This document shows, piece after piece, positions 17,601 through 24,322 of a stretch of DNA of 40,170 nt (its first letter is position 1; each line of letters begins with the position of its first letter). The DNA is from a virus. The notes under the pieces were generated by a model that saw only the letters and a list, made by a program, of their open reading frames with translations, ran no database searches and was not told where the DNA came from. The DNA is taken from the IMG/VR virus record IMGVR_UViG_3300027749_000221, positions 1-40,170 of that record. One strand, written 5' to 3'. The position numbers and the translations under genes were made by a program.

Positions 17601-17782
17601 TATTGTTCTCCAAATAATTGATTGCGTTCCCTAGCCATTCTCAAGGTGCAAAAGCGTTGATGTAGTCGTATCAATACCATCGCACGTCTAGCACCTACTT
17701 TTTCTTTCTCAAGAAGGGAAAGGACTTCTTTTTCATCTAAATCTATTAATACTTCATTCAGCTTTCGCCAACTCAAATTCAT
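17600..17782 (-). CDS. small basic/acidic early protein, 60 aa
   Basis: The start at 17782 is fixed by ATGA overlap with the helicase stop and by GGAG five bases upstream; an in-frame ATG at 17818 would lie inside the helicase gene. Sequence begins MNLSWRKLNEVLIDLDEKEV and is helical and highly charged (LLEKEKVGARRAMVLIRLHQ), without cysteines suggestive of a finger. Possibly an accessory of the adjacent SNF2 helicase, by coupling only. Function unknown. Confidence 0.7.
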   Translation of the reverse strand: MNLSWRKLNEVLIDLDEKEVLSLLEKEKVGARRAMVLIRLHQRFCTLRMARERNQLFGEQ

Positions 17783-19119
17783 CGAAGCTCCAAAATAGCT
17801 ATTTCTGATAAGGTGCATTTCTCCTGCAAAACAGAGTAGATGCGTTCGTCTATCGTTTTATCGGTCAGCATGACGTAACACCACACTTCCCGCTTTTGAC
17901 CACTCCTATGGATACGCCCTATTGCCTGTTCGTACAGCTCCAGTGACCACGGGAGCGATAAGAACACTATCTTATTGCCATGATGCTGAAGATTTAGGCC
18001 ATGCCCTGCGCTCTTAGGGTGCGCCAATAACAACTCAATCTGCCCCGTATTCCAACGATCAACAGCGTTATGGTCATCTAAAGTTTGCGCATGGGGGTAT
18101 CTGCGCTTCAATTCAGCTAACTCCTCCTTGTAGGTGTAAAAAATCATTGTACAGTCTCGCTGATTTTCTGCAAGCAATTCTTCTAACCTATCGAATTTAT
18201 GACTGGAAAACCAAATCGATTCAGTTGACGAATCATACTTACCTGGAGTCTTAGCAGGCGTAGTAGTCGTATGATAAACAAAGCCTGAACTCATTTGTTG
18301 CAGTTTGCTTGTCACGACTGCCGAATTAACCGCAACGGCCGTCACGCTAGGAAATTTCACTACAAAATCCTTCTTCATGGTGTTGTAGAGTTCCAAATCC
18401 ATTTGGCACTTTACTTCAACAATGTGCAAAGGGGGCATTAAGTCAGTATAATCCCCTGCGTCTAATAGATAAGTCGCTGGACGTATCGCTTTCATAATCT
18501 TAGGTAAGGAATCAGAACGTGCAGCCCATTCTCCATAATCACGATTCAACAGTACGAAATACTTTTCTAAGAAAGCACCTTTGCTTCTACCTAGCAATGT
18601 TTGGTCTACTACTTTACATTGCCCAAACACATCTTCTAAACCATTGCTAGTGAATGACCCTGTTAAACCCCAACGTATCTTGAACAGATCAATTACTTTA
18701 AACAAAGCTTTAAAGCGTGAGCCAGAAGGGTTCTTTAAGCGTGTCAGTTCATCGAAAACAATACCATCGAATTTCAACAGTTCCGGATGTTCACGGCATA
18801 GCCATAGCAAATTATCGTAATTCGTTACGATGACATTGGAGCTGCATTTAAAAGCGTCCAATCTGTTCTTAGCTGTACCAACAGCTACTTCAATGTATAG
18901 ATTAGAAGCCCATTTAAGCCCTTCCTGCCTCCAAACATCTGTGCACACACGCTTGGGCGCAAGCACTAGGAATCGCTTAACATGCCCATCCTGTATCATC
19001 GCCTGCATAGCTGTTAGAGTGATGGCCGTCTTGCCAGCACCAACAGGCGCAAGGATCATCGCTCGATCACGGCTGTACAAGAAGTCAGCAGCTTCATCCT
19101 GATACGGTCTTAATACCAT
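17779..19119 (-). CDS. SNF2-type superfamily 2 helicase
   Basis: 446 aa. Motif I LAPVGAGKTA with GKT at 29-31; motif Ia VLAPKRV; motif II FDELTRLKN with DE at 123-124; motif III LTGSFTSNG; a second RecA lobe with MIFYTYKEELAELKRR, AHPKSAGHGLNLQ and the SNF2 motif VI AIGRIHRSGQ (near residue 400). It translocates on dsDNA using ATP. Phage copies usually lie near VRR-NUC and DUF2800 nucleases and a family A polymerase, as here, suggesting a replication or recombination role. ATG 19119 overlaps the upstream 41-aa ORF by 10 nt. Confidence 0.9.
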   Translation of the reverse strand: MVLRPYQDEAADFLYSRDRAMILAPVGAGKTAITLTAMQAMIQDGHVKRFLVLAPKRVCTDVWRQEGLKWASNLYIEVAVGTAKNRLDAFKCSSNVIVTNYDNLLWLCREHPELLKFDGIVFDELTRLKNPSGSRFKALFKVIDLFKIRWGLTGSFTSNGLEDVFGQCKVVDQTLLGRSKGAFLEKYFVLLNRDYGEWAARSDSLPKIMKAIRPATYLLDAGDYTDLMPPLHIVEVKCQMDLELYNTMKKDFVVKFPSVTAVAVNSAVVTSKLQQMSSGFVYHTTTTPAKTPGKYDSSTESIWFSSHKFDRLEELLAENQRDCTMIFYTYKEELAELKRRYPHAQTLDDHNAVDRWNTGQIELLLAHPKSAGHGLNLQHHGNKIVFLSLPWSLELYEQAIGRIHRSGQKREVWCYVMLTDKTIDERIYSVLQEKCTLSEIAILELR

Positions 19120-19235
19120 TGCCTTGTCCAGTTCAAGTAAGCTTTACACGGAGTGCTTCCAAAACCTTTAATCTCATAAGGCCCAATGCACAGCCTCATA
19201 TTGCCTACACGTTTAATTCTAGGTTTAATGTTCAT
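19110..19235 (-). CDS. tiny early protein, 41 aa
   Basis: Fills the gap between the 67-aa Cys protein and the helicase, overlapping both. It reads MNIKPRIKRVGNMRLCIGPY then EIKGFGSTPCKAYLNWTRQWY. The pattern basic N-terminus, Cys, GxGxTPxxAYxxW is one I recognise in small phage early proteins of unknown function. An in-frame ATG two codons earlier (19241) is possible; neither has a strong Shine-Dalgarno sequence, so translation probably relies on coupling. Confidence 0.55.
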   Translation of the reverse strand: MNIKPRIKRVGNMRLCIGPYEIKGFGSTPCKAYLNWTRQWY

Positions 19236-19428
19236 ATTCATGCGCGTTGCGCCAATCTATAAATAGGGTGCACTCAAGTTCTTTTAATTCTTTCTTTGCG
19301 TCCATGTGCCACATGTAATCTTTGGAGTCTATCTCAATAGTAAGATGACGCTGACAGTCTTGCTTCTTCTCGCAGTTGCTACCAAGACAACGTGCTGTTT
19401 CTTCAGATAGTGGGCGTTTTATTTTCAT
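19225..19428 (-). CDS. small three-Cys early protein, copy A
   Basis: 67 aa: MKIKRPLSEETARCLGSNCE...CQRHLTIEIDS. Three cysteines spaced C-x4-C-x5-C plus a nearby His suggest a small metal site. Clearly paralogous to the 65-aa protein at 21511 (same order M-K-x-K-x-P-L, C-x-G-S-x-C, C-Q-R-x-L-T-I-E-x-D-S). It uses the GGAGGTGGGGAATGA start context carried by the end of the upstream gene. Function unknown. Confidence 0.7.
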   Translation of the reverse strand: MKIKRPLSEETARCLGSNCEKKQDCQRHLTIEIDSKDYMWHMDAKKELKELECTLFIDWRNAHEYEH

Positions 19429-19841
19429 TCCCCACCTCCAATACCGTGTGCTGGTTTTGTTTTTTGTAATCTACCAATAAATCTTTTTACAAGCCCTCTA
19501 TACGCTAGTATTATTTCATCATCATCACTCAAAGGCTCACGCTTCAAATCTAGCTCTGCTTGTGCATAACCTTCTTGGTAAAACACTCGATTACTTTTAA
19601 CCTGCTTCATTAACTCTTCACCTGTAATATGTGACACAGGTGCCTCTACAGCCAACTTCATCCGTTCTAAATCAAAGTTGATAGGCTCTTGTTCAGGTTT
19701 TGGTGGTGCTGTGTAGAGTGGTATAACATAACCTCTTAAAATGTTTTTTTCTTTTAGCACATATAATTCAATACTATCTTGCATCCAAGCCACAGGTTCA
19801 CACTCAGGTTGGGCGAGGAGTTCTTTTATTCTAGTGCTCAT
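19425..19841 (-). CDS. EPVAWM/PLYTAPP-family early protein, copy 1
   Basis: 138 aa. Contains the modules LLAQPECEPVAWM, VIPLYTAPPKPEQEP, LKREPLSDDDEI and a C-terminal HGIGGGE. Proteins with this modular string are common in phages of environmental proteobacteria; no function is established that I know of. Two relatives lie at 19838 and 21092. ATGA overlaps at both ends make it part of one translational chain. Segments between the modules differ freely among copies, suggesting shuffling. Confidence 0.65.
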   Translation of the reverse strand: MSTRIKELLAQPECEPVAWMQDSIELYVLKEKNILRGYVIPLYTAPPKPEQEPINFDLERMKLAVEAPVSHITGEELMKQVKSNRVFYQEGYAQAELDLKREPLSDDDEIILAYRGLVKRFIGRLQKTKPAHGIGGGE

Positions 19842-20284
19842 AATCTTATTTCCTCCAATGATATTGTATGTTCTCTACCTAGATTATTAACTACAATTCC
19901 TGTTCCTAATGTCCACCCACACGCTTCCTTAAATCTAACTACGTGCACATACAAGATGTTATTTGGGTAATGTGGTCTATGGTATTCTACTACACGACCG
20001 ACATGTAATTGCTTCAACAACTCTCTTTCATCACTCAAAGGCTCACGTTTTGGTGGTGCTGTGTAGAGCAAATCCCCATCCTTTAAGTCTCTATGTCTAC
20101 ATGTTAATTTAACTGTATGCGCAGAGTCGTCTGGGTAGCCTCCAATAGTTATTACAATACCAACAGGCTCTTGCTCAGGTTGGTCTAGTGCAGACTGTAT
20201 GTCCCAATATAAGTCATAATAAGGGCCTTTTAATCCATGCAATATATCTCGTACTCTTATTAGTAAATCTCTTTCTTTACTCAT
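19838..20284 (-). CDS. EPVAWM/PLYTAPP-family early protein, copy 2
   Basis: 148 aa, starting MSKERDLLIRVRDILHGLKG. GGAGG sits upstream of ATG 20284, which overlaps the stop of a 14-codon ORF by ATGA, so I prefer this to the longer frame from 20347. It has LDQPEQEPVG (a degenerate EPVAW), LLYTAPPKREPLSDE, then a unique C-terminal half (VVEYHRPHYPNNILYVHVVR..., GWTLGTGIVVNNLGREHTIS) unlike the other copies. Function unknown. Confidence 0.65.
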   Translation of the reverse strand: MSKERDLLIRVRDILHGLKGPYYDLYWDIQSALDQPEQEPVGIVITIGGYPDDSAHTVKLTCRHRDLKDGDLLYTAPPKREPLSDERELLKQLHVGRVVEYHRPHYPNNILYVHVVRFKEACGWTLGTGIVVNNLGREHTISLEEIRL

Positions 20285-20325
20285 TCCCCACCTCCAGTTA
20301 TACCGTGTGGCTTTACTGTATTCAT
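20281..20325 (-). CDS. 14-codon relay or remnant ORF
   Basis: ATG 20325 overlaps the stop of the ATPase gene (ATGA) and the ORF reads MNTVKPHGITGGGE then stops in an ATGA with the next start. Its last eight residues are the same C-terminal tail as the PLYTAPP proteins. It is either what is left after deletion of a family member, or a kept translational bridge that brings ribosomes across the 37-nt gap. Below normal size for a gene. Confidence 0.4.
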   Translation of the reverse strand: MNTVKPHGITGGGE

Positions 20326-21095
20326 ATCGCACATCCACACCCCCCATATTCTTGACTATCTTCTGGCGATACCAAATTAGGTTCTAAATATTCTTCTCTA
20401 TATTGCTTAAGAGTTAATCTTCTTAATACTTTAGCTTCTGTTTTCTTAAGGAAGGGATATACAGCACCAATAGTTTCATAAACATCAGCTTCTTTAGCTT
20501 CAAATTCAGCATATCTTTCTGGGTTTGCTTCAAATAAAGCTTTGTAATGGCCTAATCCCGCCTTGATACAAAACCCACCGCAGTTATTATGTCCTAGTTT
20601 CCATTCATAAAGCCTTGGTCGTTTAATCCCAAATTGCTCTGAAAAGTCTTTATGTATTATCCTTCCATCTTCTATTAATGTTGATCTGTAAACATAAGGT
20701 TTCATTCTTTTCTGAACATTGACAAGGCGATGTTCTTCGGAATAATCAATCCCTAAGTGCATTTCTGCTTCTTCTGGTTGATAATTCTTTTTAAACCACT
20801 TATTAAGTGGTTCACGTTTTAATAATTTACTGCAAGGGTCAACCATTGAATTACCCATAAACTTTACGTCTTTAAATACTTCAAACGGAGTTCTTCCATC
20901 TGCTATAGTTACTAATTCACAGCCTAGAAAAGCAACGCACTCATATTTAAATCTGTATAAGTCCTCATCTTCCATCATGGTGTCAGCAAATAGCAAGGTG
21001 ACATTTTCTTTGCCAAACTTATCGACACAAGCTTTCGCTTCTGCAAAACTACCCATGCCGCCACTAAAGCTTATTATGTGTTTTATGTTACTCAT
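20322..21095 (-). CDS. PAPS-reductase-like N-type ATP pyrophosphatase
   Basis: 257 aa. The N-terminus IISFSGGMGSFAEAKACV carries the PP-loop SGGxxS (residues 11-16) of adenine nucleotide alpha-hydrolases, followed by TLLFADTMMEDEDLYRF. Cysteine motifs NCGGFCIKAG (about 171-180) and the terminal GGCGCAI suggest a metal or Fe-S site. The family includes PAPS reductases and DndC-type DNA modification enzymes; many phages carry this type with unknown substrate. Coupled by ATGA to the upstream PLYTAPP gene. It may have a link to the sulfotransferase at 9085 or to base modification, but neither is shown. Confidence 0.7.
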   Translation of the reverse strand: MSNIKHIISFSGGMGSFAEAKACVDKFGKENVTLLFADTMMEDEDLYRFKYECVAFLGCELVTIADGRTPFEVFKDVKFMGNSMVDPCSKLLKREPLNKWFKKNYQPEEAEMHLGIDYSEEHRLVNVQKRMKPYVYRSTLIEDGRIIHKDFSEQFGIKRPRLYEWKLGHNNCGGFCIKAGLGHYKALFEANPERYAEFEAKEADVYETIGAVYPFLKKTEAKVLRRLTLKQYREEYLEPNLVSPEDSQEYGGCGCAI

Positions 21096-21511
21096 TCCCC
21101 ACCTCCAGTTATACCGTGTGCTTTTTCTATTGCTCTTGATAGTTCAAATACGCCTGTACCTTTAAAATCTTTCGGGTTCATTTCTAAACCCATATCTTCT
21201 AAGCATACTTTTGTCGCTATTTTTAGTACATCTTCATCACTCAAAGGCTCACGTTTTGGTGGTGATGTGTAGAGTGGTATAATATTAGTAATTGCACGAT
21301 TACTAGTTATCGATTCGGCTCTTGTAAGACAGTCGTACCGTGTCTCTCCATATTCATCTTCTCCTTTAATATTCCAGTCATACATCCAAGCCACAGGCTC
21401 ACACCGGCTCTGTTCAGGTTGGGTTAGGACTGCTTCTACTTCACAACTTAACTCGTGATTTAACCAACCTGTAGTTAAAATCTTTTTCAACAACTCTCTT
21501 TCTTCACTCAT
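21092..21511 (-). CDS. EPVAWM/PLYTAPP-family early protein, copy 3
   Basis: 139 aa, the most complete family member: MSEERELLKKILTTGWLNHE, then VLTQPEQSRCEPVAWMYDWN, IIPLYTSPPKREPLSDEDVL and C-terminal AIEKAHGITGGGE. The ATG at 21511 overlaps the preceding TGA by one base (TGATG) with GGAGG seven bases upstream; the GTG just before it is less likely. Its 3' end gives the start context of the ATPase gene. Function unknown. Confidence 0.7.
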   Translation of the reverse strand: MSEERELLKKILTTGWLNHELSCEVEAVLTQPEQSRCEPVAWMYDWNIKGEDEYGETRYDCLTRAESITSNRAITNIIPLYTSPPKREPLSDEDVLKIATKVCLEDMGLEMNPKDFKGTGVFELSRAIEKAHGITGGGE

Positions 21512-21708
21512 CACACACCTCCAAACGGTATAAGGAAATCACAGGCTTCATCGTTGGTATAGTTCAGCTCAACACTGGCGTCCATAAAAAACTGGTAAGG
21601 ACTGCTATCTAACTCGATGGTCAGGTATCGCTGGCATATGTTCTTCTGATCGCACTTACTGCCTACACACCTAGATGTGTCAGTATTCAGGGGTATTTTC
21701 ATTTTCAC
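21511..21708 (-). CDS. small three-Cys early protein, copy B
   Basis: 65 aa: MKMKIPLNTDTSRCVGSKCD...CQRYLTIELDSS, paralogous to the 67-aa protein at 19225 over the first ~33 residues with the same C-x4-C-x5-C spacing, but with a different C-terminus (ACDFLIPFGGV). The start lies 29 nt inside the HTH gene, with AGGAGATAACTGTGAAAATG as ribosome site. Function unknown. Confidence 0.7.
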   Translation of the reverse strand: MKMKIPLNTDTSRCVGSKCDQKNICQRYLTIELDSSPYQFFMDASVELNYTNDEACDFLIPFGGV

Positions 21709-21955
21709 AGTTATCTCCTATACCAATATAATCTCCCACTCTGGGAGGCGTTTCACCTACCGCTTTACGGTAGTAGTCTTGCATTGCCATACCCTCCCAT
21801 CCATCATGCCAGCCGACAGGTACAGGCTTAGTTTCCTGCTTTACCGTGGATAAAGTACTCCTTGTTGTGCCTGTTTTTCTTGCTATGTCGGCAAGGCTAA
21901 AGCCTTTGCTGTAAAGCACCTGAAGAATTAAAGAGTAATCAATATCTCGCACCAC
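21680..21955 (-). CDS. small helix-turn-helix protein
   Basis: 91 aa. Residues about 19-40 (FSLADIARKTGTTRSTLSTVKQ) form a clear HTH (ADIARKTGTTRSTLS). The C-terminal half (VPVGWHDGWEGMAMQDYYRK, VGETPPRVGDYI) resembles a tail found with other small phage HTH proteins. GTG start with GGGAGG seven bases upstream; it overlaps the upstream gene by 17 nt. Likely DNA-binding regulator of early genes; the target is not visible, though the divergent region at 23084-23204 is a reasonable candidate. Confidence 0.7.
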   Translation of the reverse strand: MVRDIDYSLILQVLYSKGFSLADIARKTGTTRSTLSTVKQETKPVPVGWHDGWEGMAMQDYYRKAVGETPPRVGDYIGIGDNCENENTPEY

Positions 21956-22406
21956 TGTTAATCCTCCCGTCCATCATTCTGCGTCTGGCTTCATCGCAGT
22001 ACAGTTCCATGTCCTTACTGCGGTGCATGAACTGAACGATCTGTGCAGACATTCCGGTAATCTTAATGACCGGACGTTTGTACATGAACGCGCACATTTC
22101 TCTTATGTACGGTAGCCAATCCATGATCTCAGCGCGGTTATACAGGACTGTTCCATCCATGTGAGTGCTGGTATGCTTAGGCATACAATAGCGCGCGTCT
22201 TTGACGATCTTGTCGAGCGTTAAAGCTTTGATGCCTATTAGCGTTAGTATTTCTTTCTTGGTGATGTTAAATTGAGCGATAGGTCGGATACCATCTACAC
22301 TTAAGCGCTTGTTGAGGCGTTTCAAGCGGACACGCTCATTGATAGCGATTCGATTCTTGTCGTAGTAGGCAAAGCTTCTTTGCCGTTGTAGTTCTTGTGC
22401 GCTCAT
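21939..22406 (-). CDS. probable DNA-binding protein, AlpA/excisionase-like fold
   Basis: 155 aa, basic N-terminus (NERVRLKRLNKRLSVDGIRP). The middle KEILTLIGIKALTLDKIVKD...GTVLYNRAEIMDWLPYI has the winged-helix pattern of AlpA/excisionase proteins (helix, turn, strand, then a WDRAEIxxWL-like segment). The C-terminus is Met/Arg-rich. ATGA overlap with the 57-aa ORF upstream. A transcription or replication regulator is plausible; the fold is inferred by eye. Confidence 0.55.
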   Translation of the reverse strand: MSAQELQRQRSFAYYDKNRIAINERVRLKRLNKRLSVDGIRPIAQFNITKKEILTLIGIKALTLDKIVKDARYCMPKHTSTHMDGTVLYNRAEIMDWLPYIREMCAFMYKRPVIKITGMSAQIVQFMHRSKDMELYCDEARRRMMDGRINSGARY

Positions 22407-22576
22407 ACCATGACCTCTTTAAAAGCTTTAGTTCTAGCTGAAGCTGTGGTTAAGCCGTTCATGCGTTTGTAGCGGCTGACTAAGTAATCAAATTCATCTT
22501 CCTGCTTGTCAGTTGGACGTTTAAGCTTTCCTTTTACTACTTGTTCGTACAGCCAATCTATATCTTGATCTATCAT
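22403..22576 (-). CDS. small early protein, 57 aa
   Basis: Begins MIDQDIDWLYEQVVKGKLKR, with charged helices (TDKQEDEFDYLVSRYKRMNG) and a basic tail (TASARTKAFKEVMV). It fills the only gap between the VRR-NUC gene and the 155-aa gene, and its stop overlaps the next start by ATGA, so it is probably translated. No known domain recognised. Confidence 0.6.
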   Translation of the reverse strand: MIDQDIDWLYEQVVKGKLKRPTDKQEDEFDYLVSRYKRMNGLTTASARTKAFKEVMV

Positions 22577-22585
22577 TTCAATATC

Positions 22586-22873
22586 CTAAGTGTGAGTCCC
22601 CAAATACTCTAAAGCCCAGTTATCAATCTGTTCGACTGTCCAAAGACAGGCGTAGTTTTGATTAAGCCTTATCATTTCTTGTGCAAATAATTTTTGTAAT
22701 TCCGATAAGCGCCCACCTTTTGTTTTTAATTCTACGAACCAACATGTGCCATCTGCCAGGCAAGCGATCCGATCCGCTACGCCTCGCTGGGGAGGTGAAG
22801 TAAACTTGAAGGTCTTGCCTCCATTTACGTCAACTACCCATTTGAAATGCTTTTCAATGTCACGCTCTAGCAT
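22586..22873 (-). CDS. VRR-NUC domain nuclease
   Basis: 95 aa, the usual length of stand-alone phage VRR-NUC proteins. Active-site pattern of the PD-(D/E)XK type: GVADRI (D34), then WFVELKTKGGRLSELQKLF (E48-x-K50) followed by the conserved Gln. These nucleases are linked to Holliday-junction or branched DNA processing and occur with SNF2 helicases in phages, as here. The start abuts the upstream stop (TAA-ATG). Confidence 0.85.
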   Translation of the reverse strand: MLERDIEKHFKWVVDVNGGKTFKFTSPPQRGVADRIACLADGTCWFVELKTKGGRLSELQKLFAQEMIRLNQNYACLWTVEQIDNWALEYLGTHT

Positions 22874-23083
22874 TTAATCTCTCAGCGTCACAAAAGAAGT
22901 GACGTTAGTTGGCAGTTCCAATACCTGGTAAATACGTTCATCACCTTTTATACCTTTGTCGATGATAAACATGCCGCTGCCAGTTTTATGAATTACTCGT
23001 CCTTCTTTTGTAAAGGTTGCACCGATAAAACCACCTAATGTAAAAGCAGATAAGATTAATATGATTGCTGTTTTATTGTTCAT
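22874..23083 (-). CDS. small membrane-anchored early protein, 69 aa
   Basis: First gene of the - strand operon. True start is ATG 23083 (MNNKTAIILILSAFTLGGFIGATFTKEG): the longer frame to 23254 would run through the divergent control region into the DUF2800 gene. One TM (about 5-24) is followed by a small beta-rich domain (RVIHKTGSGMFIIDKGIKGD, IYQVLELPTNVTSFVT). Leader shares AAACGAAACGAGA with the divergent gene. Function unknown. Confidence 0.65.
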   Translation of the reverse strand: MNNKTAIILILSAFTLGGFIGATFTKEGRVIHKTGSGMFIIDKGIKGDERIYQVLELPTNVTSFVTLRD

Positions 23084-23204
23084 TTCATTTACTCTCGTTT
23101 CGTTTCGTTTAGTGAGGTGACAGCTTACCACTGTAAAAAAGATTTGTACAATATATTTTTTTGTGAAATAATGTACCCACTTTAAACGAAACGAGAATAA
23201 ATTA
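23084..23204. promoter_or_regulatory. divergent early control region with inverted repeat
   Basis: Lies between the - strand early operon and the + strand replication operon. TCTCGTTTCGTTT (23093-23105, with an extra CGTTT unit to 23110) and its reverse complement AAACGAAACGAGA (23184-23196) flank the region, each within about 10 nt of a start codon. In the centre is TTGTACAA (23144-23151). A possible + strand promoter is TTGTAC (23144-23149), 17 nt, AATAAT (23167-23172). The repeats may be operators or shared ribosome-site leaders. Confidence 0.5.
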
Positions 23205-24311
23205 ATGGCACACTCAAAGATTGTTGGCGGTTCTACTGCTAAACGTGTTATCAACTGCCCCGGTAGCGTTGCACTATGTAATGCTGCACCTGAAAAGCCT
23301 TCTTCTAGTTACGCTGAAGAAGGTACACTTCTTCATAACACCATTGCTGAATGGCTTGCGGATGGAAAAAAACCTATTGCTAGTGATATACTGACGCAAG
23401 ACTTAATTGATGACAAATACTCTGTCGCACTGGAGTTGCTTAATGAAATTGATCCCGAATTTGGTATGGACTACGCGGTGGAAGTTGAAGTCGGATTTGG
23501 CGATTTCATTCCTGATGTATTTGGTTCTTGTGATCTACTCGGCAGGCTGGGTAATCGTGCTATCGTACTGGATTGGAAGTTCGGTAACGGTGTGGCGGTT
23601 GATGCGATAGAAAACGAACAGCTAATGTTCTACGCGGCAGCGGCTATGCGTACTGAGAAGGCTCAGTGGGCGTTCAAGGATGTACAAGAAGTCGAGCTAA
23701 TCATTATACAACCGCCAATGATTAAGCGTTGGGTCACTACGATAGAACGCATTAAAGCGTTTGAACAGCAACTGTTAAGTGCTGTTAATGCTTCAATGAA
23801 GATAGGCGCGCCCCTCCGTGAGGGTAACCATTGTAAATGGTGTGCCGCTAAGCCTACTTGCCCACTAATGACAGGTGCAGTTGATCGCGCTCTGAAAGTA
23901 AAGATTGATGCGATTGATGCGCCTGCTATAGATGCGTACCTTCAAAACGCTGAAATTCTGGAAGAATGGATAAAAGACTTACGCGCTCTAGCGTTCACTA
24001 TGCTTGAATCAGGTCGTGATTTACCGAATTACAAGCTTGTTGCGAAACGTGCAACACGCAAATGGTCAGATGAAGTTGAAGCTAAGAAAGCTTTACTTGC
24101 AACTGGCTTAACAGAATCTGATGTGATGGAATCATCGTTTATCTCTCCTGCCCAAGCTGAAAAAAAGCTCAAGAAGCTTAAGCAGCCCCTGCCAGAAGGA
24201 TCAACGGTATCCATTTCGTCAGGTAGCACTATGGCACATGTGGACGATCCTCGTCCTGCTGTGCTTTTAATCGGTCAGCAATTAACGGCTGCCCTCACTA
24301 AACTTCAATAA
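23205..24311 (+). CDS. DUF2800-type PD-(D/E)XK nuclease
   Basis: 368 aa. RecB/Cas4-like pattern: AEEGTLLHNTIAEWL (E39, H44), GSCDLLG (D110), IVLDWKFGNG (D123, K125), NEQLMFYAAAA (Q139, Y143). The cysteine set CKWCAAKPTCP near residues 208-219, together with C18 (INCPGS), suggests an Fe-S cluster as in AddB/Cas4 relatives. DUF2800 proteins head phage replication cassettes with an ssDNA-binding protein and a PolA, the same order found here. Role in DNA end processing is inferred from the fold. Confidence 0.85.
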   Translation: MAHSKIVGGSTAKRVINCPGSVALCNAAPEKPSSSYAEEGTLLHNTIAEWLADGKKPIASDILTQDLIDDKYSVALELLNEIDPEFGMDYAVEVEVGFGDFIPDVFGSCDLLGRLGNRAIVLDWKFGNGVAVDAIENEQLMFYAAAAMRTEKAQWAFKDVQEVELIIIQPPMIKRWVTTIERIKAFEQQLLSAVNASMKIGAPLREGNHCKWCAAKPTCPLMTGAVDRALKVKIDAIDAPAIDAYLQNAEILEEWIKDLRALAFTMLESGRDLPNYKLVAKRATRKWSDEVEAKKALLATGLTESDVMESSFISPAQAEKKLKKLKQPLPEGSTVSISSGSTMAHVDDPRPAVLLIGQQLTAALTKLQ

Positions 24312-24322
24312 GGTATATTAGC

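Larger units (their letters stand above)
19426..21120 (-). repeat. dispersed ~28-bp repeat encoding HGI(T)GGGE plus the next gene's ribosome site
   Basis: Three copies, at 19426-19454, 20282-20310 and 21093-21120. On the - strand each reads roughly CACGGTATAACTGGAGGTGG followed by GGAATGA (the first copy lacks three bases). The same bases code the C-terminus GGGE of one protein, provide GGAGG for the next gene and supply its overlapping ATGA start. A fourth, weaker version (GGAGGTGTGTGATGAG) lies at 21509-21523. Confidence 0.7.

Noticed and set aside
20348-23254. Prophage or lysogeny module in the early region
   Set aside because: HTH and AlpA-like proteins are present, but there is no integrase, CI/Cro pair or attachment-like repeat, so temperate lifestyle cannot be supported.
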